From: an uncultured Chloroflexota bacterium
Lineage (GTDB): Bacteria; Chloroflexota; Anaerolineae; Aggregatilineales; Phototrophicaceae
Direction of reading: 5' to 3'
Length of the DNA: 64,000 bases
Assembly: GCA_937974245.1 (NCBI GenBank)
Contig: CALJKV010000110.1
Coordinates: 186,001-250,000 of the forward strand
Part shown: positions 16,011 through 24,537 of the stretch, piece after piece
Layout of the letters: every line of letters begins with the position of its first letter
How positions within the stretch are numbered: the stretch's first letter is position 1
The notes under the pieces: generated by a model
Told to the model about the DNA's origin: nothing
Seen by the model: the letters and a program-made list of their open reading frames with translations, nothing else
The model's database searches: none
Position numbers and translations under genes: made by a program

Positions 16011-16397
16011 TTACCACATCACCTGTACTGGATACTGAGCAAAAATTGCATCGTCACTCAGCAGCACCAGCTCCGCAACAGCAGCTTGAGCAATCAGCAA
16101 CCGGTCAAACGGATCCCGGTGATGCAATGGCAGACCATCAATTTTAAGTATATGAGCCAGTGTAATGGGCAACAATTCGATCTGGTTTTCTTGCTGCTGT
16201 CACTCAATGATGTCAGCAGGTGGCAAGGTGATATGTAACTTGCCTATCTGATGTTTGATTTGAATTTCCCAGATACTTACCAGGCTCAAGAATATTGTGT
16301 TATCTGAATCATGGATTAATGAAGAGACTTTTTCAGAAAGTCTGGATGGTTCACTATCTGCCCACATGAATGTATGGGTATCCAGTAGAAATTTCAT
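16011..16397 (-). pseudogene. PIN-domain toxin (VapC-like) interrupted by an in-frame TGA
   Basis: Read as one frame, 128 codons encode a full-length PIN ribonuclease: MKFLLDTHTFMWADSEPSRLS at the N-terminus (catalytic Asp6), IFLSLVSIWEIQIKHQIGKL (catalytic Glu), and after the stop LPITLAHILKIDGLPLHHRDP, FDRLLIAQA and LLSDDAIFAQYPVQVMW. A TGA at 16202-16200 falls after residue 65 (PPADIIE-stop-QQQENQIELLP). The frame does not shift, so a single substitution explains it. The truncated product lacks the third and fourth acidic residues (in HRDPFDR and LLSDD) and should be inactive. Its ATG overlaps the antitoxin stop (ATGA), as in functional VapBC pairs. Confidence 0.85.
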
Positions 16398-16621
16398 GCT
16401 TTGCCAAGCCAGAACTCATCAGGCAGTGGAGCATTGAAATCCTCACTTGGCTGGAATGCGCCGGGATGTAGACCTAGCGTGCGTTGCTTCTTTGGTGTCA
16501 TGACTTCAGTTGATAACGCACCACTCTCAACAAGGTATTCGCTCAATGCTTGTTTTTGCTCATCGGAAAGCTGCTGGATAGCTTCTAACAACTGGTCAAA
16601 ATCTATCTGGATCGTAACCAT
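16394..16621 (-). CDS. DUF2281/VapB-like antitoxin
   Basis: 75 residues from ATG 16621, starting MVTIQIDFDQLLEAIQQLSDEQK; a GAGGGCGGAG stretch lies just upstream. The C-terminal segment LGLHPGAFQPSEDFNAPLPDEFWLG matches the toxin-binding tail of DUF2281-type antitoxins paired with PIN toxins (D-F-x-A-P-L-P-D-E-F-W). The N-terminal helix pair is short and is not an obvious AbrB or RHH fold. The stop overlaps the toxin start by four bases. The antitoxin is intact although the toxin is interrupted, the expected order of decay. Confidence 0.75.
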   Translation of the reverse strand: MVTIQIDFDQLLEAIQQLSDEQKQALSEYLVESGALSTEVMTPKKQRTLGLHPGAFQPSEDFNAPLPDEFWLGKA

Positions 16622-16705
16622 AGCTCCGCCCTCGCTCAATGTTCCATTCAAATTATAGCATGGATACAACGGCGGTTATTCGCGCCGACCATGAGCAGAT
16701 CACCT

Positions 16706-17590
16706 TCAACCGGCTATCACAATATTCGGCGCAAAATCGTCTAAGAACTGCTGCGGCACGCGGATCGGGCGGCCTTTTTCAGTATCCACCCACACATACA
16801 GCGTGCGTGCCTGAATCAGGAGTTCGTTGTCGGTTGCCCGGTGAATCGTGAAATGGCGGGTGGCAAATGACCGCTTAATATCCGAAACCCAGGTGGCGAT
16901 TTCAATTTCGTCATCCAGCACGGCAGGTTGGCGGTATTCGATGCGGTGGCTGCGGGCGATAATCGCGAATCCTTCCGCCTCCGCCCGCGCCATCGGCCAC
17001 TGGTGGGCGTTCATCACCTGGATACCGCAGTCTTCAAGGTAGTTCAGGTAGGCTGCATTATTGACGTGCTGCGCCGTATCAATGTCGCGCCATTCGACGC
17101 GGCGACGCAGTTTGAAGACACCGGGTGGCGGAGGCGGCGCTGCTGGAAATTTGTCACGCTGCGGGGCTGGTTCTGGCGCTTCTCCCGGCCAGAATCCGGC
17201 GACCATCTCCTGTGGGATGACCGCTGGGCGCAGGGTCGTGGCATCCAGGTACACCCAGTCGGTGCTGGCCTGTGCAACCAGGTCGTCCGTCCCGGCCATG
17301 CGAAATTCATAGCGGCGGCGTGACCGTACCCGGCGGAAGTCATCAACCCAGGTTTTTACCTCCAGAGTGTCACCATAGCGTACCGGTTGGAGATATTCAA
17401 TCTCGGTCTCCCGCGCCAGCCACAGAAATCCCATGCCTTCGTAGCGGTGTTTGGGATACCCGGCTCTGGCAGAAGCGGCGAAAGCAGCTTCTTCCATATA
17501 CCGGATATAGTTGGCGTTGTTCAGGTGGCCGTAAGCGTCACATTCGTAATGACGGACGCGGAAAGTCTCGGTATGAGTCATGGGAGGCAT
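16706..17590 (-). CDS. double-hotdog acyl-CoA thioesterase
   Basis: 294 residues with two 4-hydroxybenzoyl-CoA thioesterase-like hotdog domains. The first (~1-130) has RHYECDAYGHLNNANYIRYMEE; the second (~160-290) has EWRDIDTAQHVNNAAYLNYLED. Each shows the D-x-x-x-H-x-N-N-A-x-Y signature with the catalytic Asp. A Pro-rich linker (PAPQRDKFPAAPPPPPG) separates them. Each half also has the terminal T-x-V-x-x-D or A-R-T-L-Y-V-W-V strand. Members hydrolyse acyl-CoA or acyl-ACP thioesters; the chain is not predictable. No operon partner: the next gene on this strand starts over 80 bases away. Confidence 0.85.
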   Translation of the reverse strand: MPPMTHTETFRVRHYECDAYGHLNNANYIRYMEEAAFAASARAGYPKHRYEGMGFLWLARETEIEYLQPVRYGDTLEVKTWVDDFRRVRSRRRYEFRMAGTDDLVAQASTDWVYLDATTLRPAVIPQEMVAGFWPGEAPEPAPQRDKFPAAPPPPPGVFKLRRRVEWRDIDTAQHVNNAAYLNYLEDCGIQVMNAHQWPMARAEAEGFAIIARSHRIEYRQPAVLDDEIEIATWVSDIKRSFATRHFTIHRATDNELLIQARTLYVWVDTEKGRPIRVPQQFLDDFAPNIVIAG

Positions 17591-17643
17591 AGATCACCTT
17601 ATGTATGCAATCGGGCATAATAGACAGTTGTTGTGGTAATCAC

Positions 17644-18057
17644 TTATCGTTCTTCGGATAGCACCCAGGCAATGGCCTCATCCCGCTTATCTACTGGGAA
17701 AAATCGGGTGACATCTTTGAGCGGTGCCAGCGCCCGGATGAGACCATCCACAAATGAGATGATCACACCCGGATTGTGGAGAATGGCTGTCCGGCCACGC
17801 GCCCGCACCGGAATCTCCATATCCAACCGGCGGAAACGCCAACTCATTTTCGTGAGTGACACCTGTTTGTCACCCAGGGTGATGTCTACCAGGTAGCGCA
17901 GGGTATCCGTTGTGGGTGTGGTTTGCAGTATATCGGCCAACTGGTCAAAGAACTGATCTATAGCTTCGCGCGATGATTCCTTGAAAACAAATTCGTGAAT
18001 GCCGTTATCTGACAGGTGGTACACGCATCCGGTTTGACTATCTGTATTTGCCATCAT
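17644..18057 (-). CDS. STAS/SpoIIAA-like small protein
   Basis: 137 residues from the first of two adjacent ATGs (18057/18054), preceded by AGAGGG. Pattern of a single alpha/beta domain: GIHEFVFKESSREAIDQFFDQL, LRYLVDITLGDKQVSLTKM, RTAILHNPGVIISFVDGLIRAL, and the terminal VTRFFPVDKRDEAIAWVLSEE helix, which is the hallmark of STAS-like proteins (F-x-x-x-x-E-A-x-x-W-L). No catalytic residues. Divergent from thpR, with the short dyad ATTGAC-N7-GTCAAT at 18095-18113 between them. Family by pattern only. Confidence 0.55.
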   Translation of the reverse strand: MMANTDSQTGCVYHLSDNGIHEFVFKESSREAIDQFFDQLADILQTTPTTDTLRYLVDITLGDKQVSLTKMSWRFRRLDMEIPVRARGRTAILHNPGVIISFVDGLIRALAPLKDVTRFFPVDKRDEAIAWVLSEER

Positions 18058-18181
18058 CCAGCCCTCTATCATCTGCGGCAACCAGTTAAACGCGATTGAC
18101 GCTTTTTGTCAATGTTTGATCGTGCGAATACGACCATCATGCGGCATAATGCATCACAGCGGAATACAGAAAGGGTGGACG

Positions 18182-18733
18182 ATGCGGCTGTTTGTAGCAA
18201 TTGATCTGCCGGAGCGTGTCAAAGACCAGCTTGACGATCTGTGTACTGGCGTATCCGGTGCGAGGTGGGTCAACCGGGAGCAGATGCACCTGACGCTGCG
18301 CTTTATTGGTGAAGTGGATACGCGCCAGTTCGAGGCGATCCAGACCGTGCTGGCCGGTATTCGCTGCCCATCGTTTGAGATGGTGCTCAAGGGAGTTGGT
18401 CAGTTCCCCCCAAAGGGTAAACCGCGTGTGCTGTGGGTGGGCATCGCTGCACCCCGGCCACTCCACCAGTTGGCGGGTAACGTGGAGACGGTGCTGCGCC
18501 AGGCCGGAATCCCGCCGGAAGAACGTCCGTTTTCGCCGCACATCACGTTAGCACGGCTTAAGGCGCCACCCCCACCGGAAGCCGTCAGCCAGTATTTTCG
18601 CAGATATGGCGCGTTCCAGACCGCGAGCATCACGGTAGAACGTTTCCGGCTGATGTCAAGCGTGCTGGCGCGAACCGGCGCGACCTACAAAGTTGAAGGT
18701 GAGTACCAGCTAGAGCAGGCGAATCAAACATGA
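18182..18733 (+). CDS. thpR: RNA 2',3'-cyclic phosphodiesterase
   Basis: 183 residues, standard ThpR length, starting MRLFVAIDLPERVKDQLDDL. Both catalytic H-x-T-x motifs are intact: MHLTLRFIGEV near residue 39 and SPHITLARLK near 123. The enzyme hydrolyses 2',3'-cyclic phosphates at RNA ends and shows 2'-5' ligase activity in vitro. ATG 18182 lies about 8 bases after a weak AAAGGGTGG site. The stop overlaps the next gene start (ATGA), coupling it to the nucleoside phosphorylase. Confidence 0.9.
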   Translation: MRLFVAIDLPERVKDQLDDLCTGVSGARWVNREQMHLTLRFIGEVDTRQFEAIQTVLAGIRCPSFEMVLKGVGQFPPKGKPRVLWVGIAAPRPLHQLAGNVETVLRQAGIPPEERPFSPHITLARLKAPPPPEAVSQYFRRYGAFQTASITVERFRLMSSVLARTGATYKVEGEYQLEQANQT

Positions 18734-19467
18734 CATGGATAATCTTTGGCGGTACGGCGGCCTATCATTTGGCATTGAGCGATTTCGCGGCAGTGGGTGA
18801 GCGGCGTGTGCTGGAAACGCCTTTTGGCCTGTCTGCGCCGTTTGTACAGTTGACTGCCAATGGGGGAGGCACTGTCTGGTTCAGCTCCCGGCATGGTGAA
18901 GACGGCTTGCAGCGTTCGGCGGCCTTCGTCAACCACCGGGCAAACATCTGGTCAGCGCGGGAACTCGGCGCGACGGGAATATTTTCCTGGAACGGCGTGG
19001 GCGCGATTGCGCCGGGGCTGGCGGTAGGGCAGTGTGTTGTCCCGGACGACCTGCTGGATATGACTCGCGCTCGGCTGGCGACGTTTGGTGACTCTGCTGT
19101 CCATATCCCTGCAGGAAACCCTTTTGCCGGCGAACTGCGGGAACGGGTGGTGGCGGCCTGTCAGTCGTCCGGGTTGAACTGTGCGACACATGGAACTTAC
19201 GTGTGTACCGAAGGGCCGCGCCTGGAAACAGCGGCGGAAATCGCCCTGTATGGTTGGGGCGGAGCGGCAGTGGTTGGCATGACCCTCGCGCCGGAAGTCT
19301 GGTTGGCGGCGGAACTGGGTATTCCGTATGCCTCACTGGGTATCATCACCAACATGGCAACCGGGCGCTGGCACTTTGACGCGCGCCGCGATTTTGGCCC
19401 GAACGTCGGCAAGGTGGGACTGCGCGTACTGCTGGCGGCCTGTGGGGCACTGGGCGATTTGCGGTAA
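18730..19467 (+). CDS. MTAP/PNP-family nucleoside phosphorylase
   Basis: 245 residues. Resembles methylthioadenosine and methylthioinosine phosphorylases: the phosphate/nucleoside region has FSSRHGEDGLQRSAAFVNHRAN, followed by IFSWNGVGAI, and the base-binding segment is TYVCTEGPRLETAAEI with VVGMTLAPEVWLAAELG and IITNMATG, close to the family's E-G-P-R-F-x-T-x-x-E and N-M-x-x-E blocks. The N-terminus is shortened (MTWIIFGGTAAYHLAL instead of the usual G-G-S-G-L). Reversible phosphorolysis of purine nucleosides in salvage is expected; exact base unknown. Coupled to thpR by a four-base overlap. Confidence 0.75.
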   Translation: MTWIIFGGTAAYHLALSDFAAVGERRVLETPFGLSAPFVQLTANGGGTVWFSSRHGEDGLQRSAAFVNHRANIWSARELGATGIFSWNGVGAIAPGLAVGQCVVPDDLLDMTRARLATFGDSAVHIPAGNPFAGELRERVVAACQSSGLNCATHGTYVCTEGPRLETAAEIALYGWGGAAVVGMTLAPEVWLAAELGIPYASLGIITNMATGRWHFDARRDFGPNVGKVGLRVLLAACGALGDLR

Positions 19468-19536
19468 TGGGCGTTCATTCCTATCATGGTGAGACATGCC
19501 CTTACCGGATTCACGCATATGATAGGAAAGGAACCC

Positions 19537-20178
19537 ATGACAACGACTCAACCGAAAACCTCCCCCCAAACACTGCGCCGCATTGTGCTTATCAGCGGCG
19601 TGCTGCTGATAGTATTTGGCGCATACCTGCTGGCCTTTCTCGTGCCGGATGTGCTGCGGACACTGCCAGGGCCAGAGATCATGACGCTGGCTCATGCTGC
19701 CGAGGTTGCAGGCGGCGACTCGCTATACGCCACCATTGAAGATGGTCGGTGGGATTGCAGCACGATTGAGTATATACGAGGGCGTGCTTCGTCCTCTGCT
19801 TCAAGTGTCCCACGTATCATCACACGCTATACCGAAATCTTCCTCACCGATGGCACGTCCCGGCCTGAAATCGTTATGCTAACCCGGATGTCCGGCGAAA
19901 TGGACTGCGGTGACTTTGATGGCCTGGTGCCAACAGGTTATCTGACGCGGATGACGGGCGATAAACGCAGTGAGCTAGGGTCACGTTTATCCCCGTTTTC
20001 CAATGCGGGAAATCTGCTTGAGTTTTGCGGCTACTGTGGGACGGATAACTCACTGATTGGCCTGATCGCCGGCATCGTGCTGGTTGTTGGCGGGCTTGCC
20101 CTGGTCTTCTTCGGGTTCAGGATGCCTAAAGCCAGCTCTGAAAAGGGCGTGACACTGGGCGACGATCTGATTACGTAA
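19537..20178 (+). CDS. two-helix membrane protein with extracytoplasmic domain, unknown function
   Basis: 213 residues from ATG 19537 with AGGAA upstream. One helix near the N-terminus (IVLISGVLLIVFGAYLLAFLV) and one near the C-terminus (LIGLIAGIVLVVGGLALVFFGF) flank ~120 residues with four Cys (RWDCSTIEY, EMDCGDFDG, EFCGYCG) that could form disulfides outside the cell. The central part has DSLYATIEDGRWDC and ITRYTEIFLTDG, giving an OB- or E3-like beta pattern. No family recognised. Ends at a bidirectional terminator. Confidence 0.6.
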   Translation: MTTTQPKTSPQTLRRIVLISGVLLIVFGAYLLAFLVPDVLRTLPGPEIMTLAHAAEVAGGDSLYATIEDGRWDCSTIEYIRGRASSSASSVPRIITRYTEIFLTDGTSRPEIVMLTRMSGEMDCGDFDGLVPTGYLTRMTGDKRSELGSRLSPFSNAGNLLEFCGYCGTDNSLIGLIAGIVLVVGGLALVFFGFRMPKASSEKGVTLGDDLIT

Positions 20179-20203
20179 CCCTGTTTGATCACCGCATGAA
20201 TCA

Positions 20204-20228
20204 ACAAGGGGCATGTTCAGCCCCTTGT
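20204..20228. terminator. bidirectional hairpin terminator
   Basis: Perfect 9-bp stem ACAAGGGGC (20204-20212) and GCCCCTTGT (20220-20228), 7-base loop, followed on the plus strand by a T-rich stretch. It lies between the convergent genes ending at 20178 and 20252. Confidence 0.75.
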
Positions 20229-20251
20229 GTGATTTTGCCGCCTTTTCGCCC

Positions 20252-20641
20252 CTATTTGACACTGGCCGTCCAGGTGACTTCGCCCTCTATCCTAAAAGCC
20301 CCTTCAATATCGAGTGCGTCTTCTTCGGTTGGATTTTCCGTGCAGGGCAGCACCATGATGTCATATTCTCCCGCCGCTTCTACCCGGATCGTGAACTGAC
20401 CATCATTGCTCAAGGCCTGGGTGTCGCTCATGTGGTCGGTATTCCAGTTCCCATCGGTTGAAAGTGACATGAGAATGTAACACACAGCCTGCCCGGTCTT
20501 GTTGACGATGGTTACAGCATGATCGCCGCTGCCGGTGGATTGCCCGTTGGCATCTTCCAGGCCAGCCGGCACGCCGCTGCACGCCGCCACAAACACGGCA
20601 ACTAACGCCATCAAGCCGAATCGCAAGACTTTCATCACCAT
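20252..20641 (-). CDS. small lipoprotein of unknown function
   Basis: 129 residues from ATG 20641, preceded by GAGG. The N-terminus KVLRFGLMALVAVFVAACSG is a lipoprotein signal with a lipobox ending VAAC, so the mature protein is lipid-anchored outside the membrane. The remainder is a compact beta-rich domain: HAVTIVNKTGQAVCYILMS, FTIRVEAAGEYDIMVLPC, FRIEGEVTWTASVK. Two Cys could pair. No family recognised. Monocistronic; convergent with the two-helix membrane protein. Confidence 0.65.
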   Translation of the reverse strand: MVMKVLRFGLMALVAVFVAACSGVPAGLEDANGQSTGSGDHAVTIVNKTGQAVCYILMSLSTDGNWNTDHMSDTQALSNDGQFTIRVEAAGEYDIMVLPCTENPTEEDALDIEGAFRIEGEVTWTASVK

Positions 20642-20822
20642 GATTTCCTCTCTCAGGTCTGATTTAACGTATACTTGCATCATAGCATAAGCAACAATTT
20701 TCGGTTGTAAAAAACGTATTCAAATTTGCCGAGATGGCTGCAATACATGGTACTGGACGGGGATGGGAAAATAAGGCTAGAATGCAGGATAGTGTCAGAT
20801 TGAATGGAGAGGGAGAGGGCAG

Positions 20823-21458
20823 ATGTTGGATACCGCTACACTCACCGTATTTATGGCTGCGGCGTTGGCGCTTTTGTTAGTCCCCGGCCCGGCAGTCCTG
20901 TACATTGTTACTCGCAGCATTGACCAGGGGCGGGCAGCAGGCATCGTCTCCGCGTTTGGGGTAGGGATTGGCACACTGTTTCATGTGGCGGCGGCGGCCC
21001 TGGGACTATCGGCGCTGCTGCTTTCCAGCGCCCTGGCATTCAGCATGGTGAAGTACCTGGGCGCTGCTTACCTGGTATACCTGGGGATACAGAAACTGCG
21101 TGAACGGATCGAGCCACAGCAGGTCGAACAACCGCACTCCGCTACGCTGCGCCAGATATTCTCCCAGGGCGTCGTGGTCAACCTGTTGAACCCGAAACTC
21201 GCTCTGTTTTTCTTCGCTTTCCTGCCCCAGTTTGTGAATCCTGCCAGAGGTTCGGTGGCGCTTCAAAGCCTGCTGCTTGGCCTGATTTTTGTCGCGCTGG
21301 GTATGGGCAGTGATAGCCTCTACGCACTGTTAGCAGGGACACTGCGCCATTGGCTGCGTGGCAGCCGTGCCTTTGCACGCGTGCAGCGCTATTTTGCCGG
21401 CGGTGTATATATCCTTCTGGGCATCACCACGGCGCTCTCCGGCTCTAAGCAATCATAG
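20823..21458 (+). CDS. LysE/RhtB family amino-acid exporter
   Basis: 211-residue membrane protein with about six helices. The N-terminal ALALLLVPGPAVLYIVTRSI contains the family's V-P-G-P-x-x-L-Y signature, and the middle FSQGVVVNLLNPKLALFFFAF contains the N-x-x-N-P-K-x-x-L-F-F motif. LysE/RhtB proteins export amino acids such as lysine, threonine or homoserine lactone by proton antiport. ATG 20823 follows a GAGAGGGAGAGGG purine tract. Its last six bases overlap the convergent inositol monophosphatase gene. Confidence 0.9.
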   Translation: MLDTATLTVFMAAALALLLVPGPAVLYIVTRSIDQGRAAGIVSAFGVGIGTLFHVAAAALGLSALLLSSALAFSMVKYLGAAYLVYLGIQKLRERIEPQQVEQPHSATLRQIFSQGVVVNLLNPKLALFFFAFLPQFVNPARGSVALQSLLLGLIFVALGMGSDSLYALLAGTLRHWLRGSRAFARVQRYFAGGVYILLGITTALSGSKQS

Positions 21459-22277
21459 TCCGAGGCGAAGCGGTTCTCCCACTTCTTGAATAACCGCCAG
21501 CATCTGGTCGTGGATCAGGCCGTTGCTGGCGACCACCTGTTTACCGCTGTACAGCGTGTCCGATTCATCCCCCGAATAGTCACTGATCCGTCCGCCGGCT
21601 TCTGTGACGCATAGCATTCCGGCCAGCACATCCCAACGGTTCATTTTTCCTTCCCAGTAGCCTTCAAACCGGCCCATCGCCACATAGCATAGGTCGAGCG
21701 CCGCAGACCCGAACCGGCGCAAACCGCGAGTCCGCACCAGGAAGGCGTTCCAGCGGTTCAGGTTGTTATCCGGGTCGGTTGCTTTGTCATAGGGGAAGCC
21801 GGATGCCAGCACGCATTCCCGCAGGGTGCTTTTGGCCGAAACGCGCAGCGGCTTGCCGTTGAGAGTTGCGCCCTGGCCGCGAATCGCGCTGAACATCTCA
21901 TTCAAAACCGGGTTGTAAACTACCCCCACCAGCGGGCGGCCATCGCGCCCGGCCAGTGCTAGGCTCACGCTGAAAATCGGCAGGTTATTCGCATAGTTGG
22001 TTGTCCCGTCCAGCGGGTCAACATACCAGAAATACTCGGCGGTTTGCGCTGGAGCGCCCATACCGCCACCCTCTTCACCGACAATGTGGTGATCGGGGAA
22101 CGCTTCTCGCAGTGCCGCTGTGATGAACGCTTCGGCGGCGGTATCTGCTTCGGTTACGATGTCTACGACTGTGTTTTTGGTGTTTTCCTGATGCGGTTGG
22201 TTGTAATATCGCAGCAGTACCTCTCCGGCCTGGTGCGCGATACTACGAGCAGTATCGTGAATTGCATTGAAGTCCAT
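21453..22277 (-). CDS. suhB: inositol monophosphatase family protein
   Basis: 274 residues. The Li-sensitive Mg-dependent phosphatase motifs are all present: IVGEEGGG near 67-74, WYVDPLDGTTNYANNLP near 87-103 (metal-binding D-P-x-D-G-T) and WDVLAGMLCVTEAGG near 219. TEAD at ~43 completes the site. Enzymes of this group dephosphorylate myo-inositol-1-phosphate and sometimes fructose-1,6-bisphosphate or related sugars. Cytoplasmic, family length. The 3' end overlaps lysE by six bases on the other strand. cspA lies upstream on the same strand. Confidence 0.92.
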   Translation of the reverse strand: MDFNAIHDTARSIAHQAGEVLLRYYNQPHQENTKNTVVDIVTEADTAAEAFITAALREAFPDHHIVGEEGGGMGAPAQTAEYFWYVDPLDGTTNYANNLPIFSVSLALAGRDGRPLVGVVYNPVLNEMFSAIRGQGATLNGKPLRVSAKSTLRECVLASGFPYDKATDPDNNLNRWNAFLVRTRGLRRFGSAALDLCYVAMGRFEGYWEGKMNRWDVLAGMLCVTEAGGRISDYSGDESDTLYSGKQVVASNGLIHDQMLAVIQEVGEPLRLGL

Positions 22278-22358
22278 TTTAGAGCCTTGGATTAGACAAT
22301 ATGAAGGCCTATCGTGAGATAGGCCCGAATAGGCATTACATAATAATAATGCTAAAAA

Positions 22359-22571
22359 CTAGGTGCGAATGACGTTACTGGCTTGCTTGCCTTTTGCGCC
22401 TTCTACCACCTCGAACTCTACTGGAGAGCCTTCCTCCAACATACGGTAGCCGGTGCCCTGGATGGCTGAGTAGTGTACGAAAATATCTGGTGCGCCATTT
22501 TCTGGGGTAATGAAGCCATAACCCTTTTCCGCACTAAACCACTTCACTGTACCCCGAATCCGTTCAGACAT
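22359..22571 (-). CDS. cspA: cold-shock domain protein
   Basis: 70-residue CSD protein, family length. RNP1 is KGYGFITPE and RNP2 is IFVHYSAI; the opening is RIRGTVKWFSAEKGYGF. Binds single-stranded nucleic acid as an RNA chaperone. AGGAG lies about 10 bases before ATG. A TTGACA-N18-TACACT promoter at 22732-22703 gives a leader of about 125 bases, in keeping with the long 5' UTRs of cold-shock genes. A perfect 8-bp hairpin (22306-22325) lies beyond the stop but has no T-tract. Confidence 0.95.
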   Translation of the reverse strand: MSERIRGTVKWFSAEKGYGFITPENGAPDIFVHYSAIQGTGYRMLEEGSPVEFEVVEGAKGKQASNVIRT

Positions 22572-22702
22572 GCCTTGAAACTCCTAAAAAAATTTGAAAT
22601 TGCGATCCAGCCCACAATTTAGTTACACCGAAGGACCACGTGCAGAGGGGTATCTGTCCGAGGAATTGACCATACTAAACTGATATTTGGGCTATGTTGA
22701 AC

Positions 22703-22732
22703 AGTGTAGTGGATTTTTATAAAAATTGTCAA
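22703..22732 (-). promoter_or_regulatory. cspA promoter
   Basis: On the minus strand TTGACA (22732-22727) and TACACT (22708-22703) are separated by 18 bases, which include an A/T-rich block. Predicted transcript start near 22696, about 125 bases before the cspA start codon. Confidence 0.65.
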
Positions 22733-22762
22733 GGAAATTATGGCTAATGGCATAATCCTCCA

Positions 22763-22954
22763 TTAGCTTTGTTCGCTGCGGCAGTAATATGGGTGGTGTC
22801 GCCACTGTCTTTCCTCACCGGAGACAGGCACGTCAGGCTGCTGGTAGATGGGCGGTTGGCTGGCGGCAAGCACGCCTTCTAGCTCGAACCGTTTAAGTTT
22901 TAATTGAACAAGTCGCAACCAATCGGGTTTCACATTGCAGGTGGCAGGTAACAT
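22763..22954 (-). CDS. possible small hypothetical protein
   Basis: Up to 63 residues from ATG 22954 (MLPATCNVKPDWLRLVQLKL); a GGAGAG sequence lies 10 bases upstream, or 4 bases from an in-frame TTG. The first half is a plausible amphipathic helix, the second is Pro/Gln- and His-rich. No family recognised. It lies upstream of the cspA promoter on the same strand and may not be a gene. Confidence 0.3.
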   Translation of the reverse strand: MLPATCNVKPDWLRLVQLKLKRFELEGVLAASQPPIYQQPDVPVSGEERQWRHHPYYCRSEQS

Positions 22955-23180
22955 ATTCAAGGTTCTCTCCACTAGCGCACGGATGGGTGTGTTGTTCTAC
23001 TGGTCTGTATACGTTTCGATGCTGCTGCTGGCTTCAATCTGCCGGTATTTTACTCACCATTATTATAGAACAAAATTTCTAAATTTGCAAGTGTAAAAGA
23101 GGCTATCACGCCGGTTCTTTAGCCTATAGAAAGGGGGTGACAACAACATAGTTACAGTATTATTGAATTATAGCAGGAGT

Positions 23181-24393
23181 ATGAGCGTGTCGATCCCTGT
23201 TATCACTCCACCCAAAGCCGCGCTGATTATCGCGCAACCTGAAAACCTCGCCGTCCAGAACAAAACGAGTTCCCGTCTGATCGTACTGGATATGCTCCGC
23301 GGGGTATCGCCATGCTGTTAATGGCACTTGACCATGCCGCCTTTTTTTCGTTAACCGGCATGACCGCCGAAAGCTATAATGGCATCAAACCGAAATTGGA
23401 AACCTGGCCGCACATTTTGTCCGGGCTGCTAACCAATATCGCAACCCCTATTTTTATATTCTGGCCGGAACCAGCGTGGCTTTCTTTGAGAAGAGCCGCC
23501 GCAGTCGGGGCTGGACAGAGTGGCAAATTACGCGCTTTTTGCTGATTCGGGCAGCGGTCTTGTTCTGTTAGATGTGTTTCTGGAAATGGTGGTCTATCAA
23601 ACTCAACCCGCCTTGAGTGTGCTGTCGGCGGTGGGCGTGGCGCTGGTGATGCTGGCATTTTTCCGGTTACTCCCATTATGGGCCGTAGCGCTATTGGGAT
23701 TTGTCCTGATTGTGATTGTATTCCCAATGGGGTTATATCTGCTGGCTGAATTGGTTCAGGAAATGGGCATGACGGATTTTGCCAGTAGCCATCCGATTCT
23801 GAAGGCACTTTTCTTGTACAATACGACCTTGTTTCCCCCTGTCCAGTACCCAATTTGGGGATGGCCGACGTTGGGATTGGTGGGCTATGTTTTCGGGCTG
23901 CTGCTGGTGGCACATAAAATCACCTTGTCCATGAAACTGGGTTGGCTGGCCGTCGCTGGATTGGGGCTTGTGGTTTATCCTGCGGGTAGCCGATGGTTAC
24001 GGTAATTTCCTGCCTTACCAGGCGGGATGGGAACCCTGGTACTTTGTCATCCAAAATAAGCAGCCACCGTCCCTGGTGTACCTGTTGTTTTATACCTCTC
24101 TGGCACTGCTTATATTAACCGGCCTACTGAGAGTCCAGCGATTCATTGAGCCAACAGTAATTGGACATCTGCTGACGGTATTTGGACAAACGGTGCTGTT
24201 CTTCTACACAGTTCACCTGCTGGTCTACAGCCAGGTTATCACTCGGATTCTGCCGCGGACCATACTGAGCGGGGAAGGGCTTTTACGCGGCTATCTGGCC
24301 TTTGGCTTAGGAATTATCATTCTCTATCCCCTTTGTATTGGCTATCGCAGGCTTCGGCGGGCCTATCCCAACAGCATACTGCAATTGCTGTAA
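23181..24393 (+). pseudogene. frameshifted membrane acyltransferase (DUF1624 / HGSNAT-like)
   Basis: A recognisable multi-helix protein is spread over shifting frames. Segments in order: SSRLIVLDMLRG, then after a shift near 23300 IAMLLMALDHAAFFSLTGM to LTNIATPIFIF, after a shift near 23460 LAGTSVAFFEKSRRSRGWTE, after a shift near 23570 LDVFLEMVVYQTQPALS to MKLGWLAVAGLGL, and after a shift near 23965 WFILRVADGYGNF to the end. Joined, it resembles DUF1624/heparan-alpha-glucosaminide N-acetyltransferase-like transmembrane acyltransferases (L-D-x-L-R-G-x-A-x-x-x-M-x-x-D-H). Apparent changes are three one-base losses and one one-base gain. AGGAG precedes the start; GTG 23187 fits its spacing better than ATG 23181. 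Confidence 0.8.
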
Positions 24394-24537
24394 ACAACAG
24401 GCGCGGCTTACACAGTGACCACTGAGGGACATGGATTATCATGCCCCTCCAGGCGAAAATGGCACAGACTGCGCAAACCCTCAGGCCGCGCGCCGCCTTA
24501 CACATATAGTGGGCGAGTGTTCGCCAACAGTGCCATG

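Larger units (their letters stand above)
22572..23180. other. AT-rich intergenic region upstream of cspA
   Basis: 609 bases between cspA and the acyltransferase pseudogene. It holds the cspA promoter and ~125-base leader (22572-22732), one weak minus-strand reading frame (22763-22954), and an AT-rich stretch (23040-23180) with the loose dyad AGGCTA/TAGCCT. No tRNA, repeat array or clear mobile element seen. Confidence 0.6.

Noticed and set aside
22306..22325. Terminator of cspA
   Set aside because: GGCCTATC-GTGA-GATAGGCC is a perfect hairpin, but no T-tract follows in the cspA direction.
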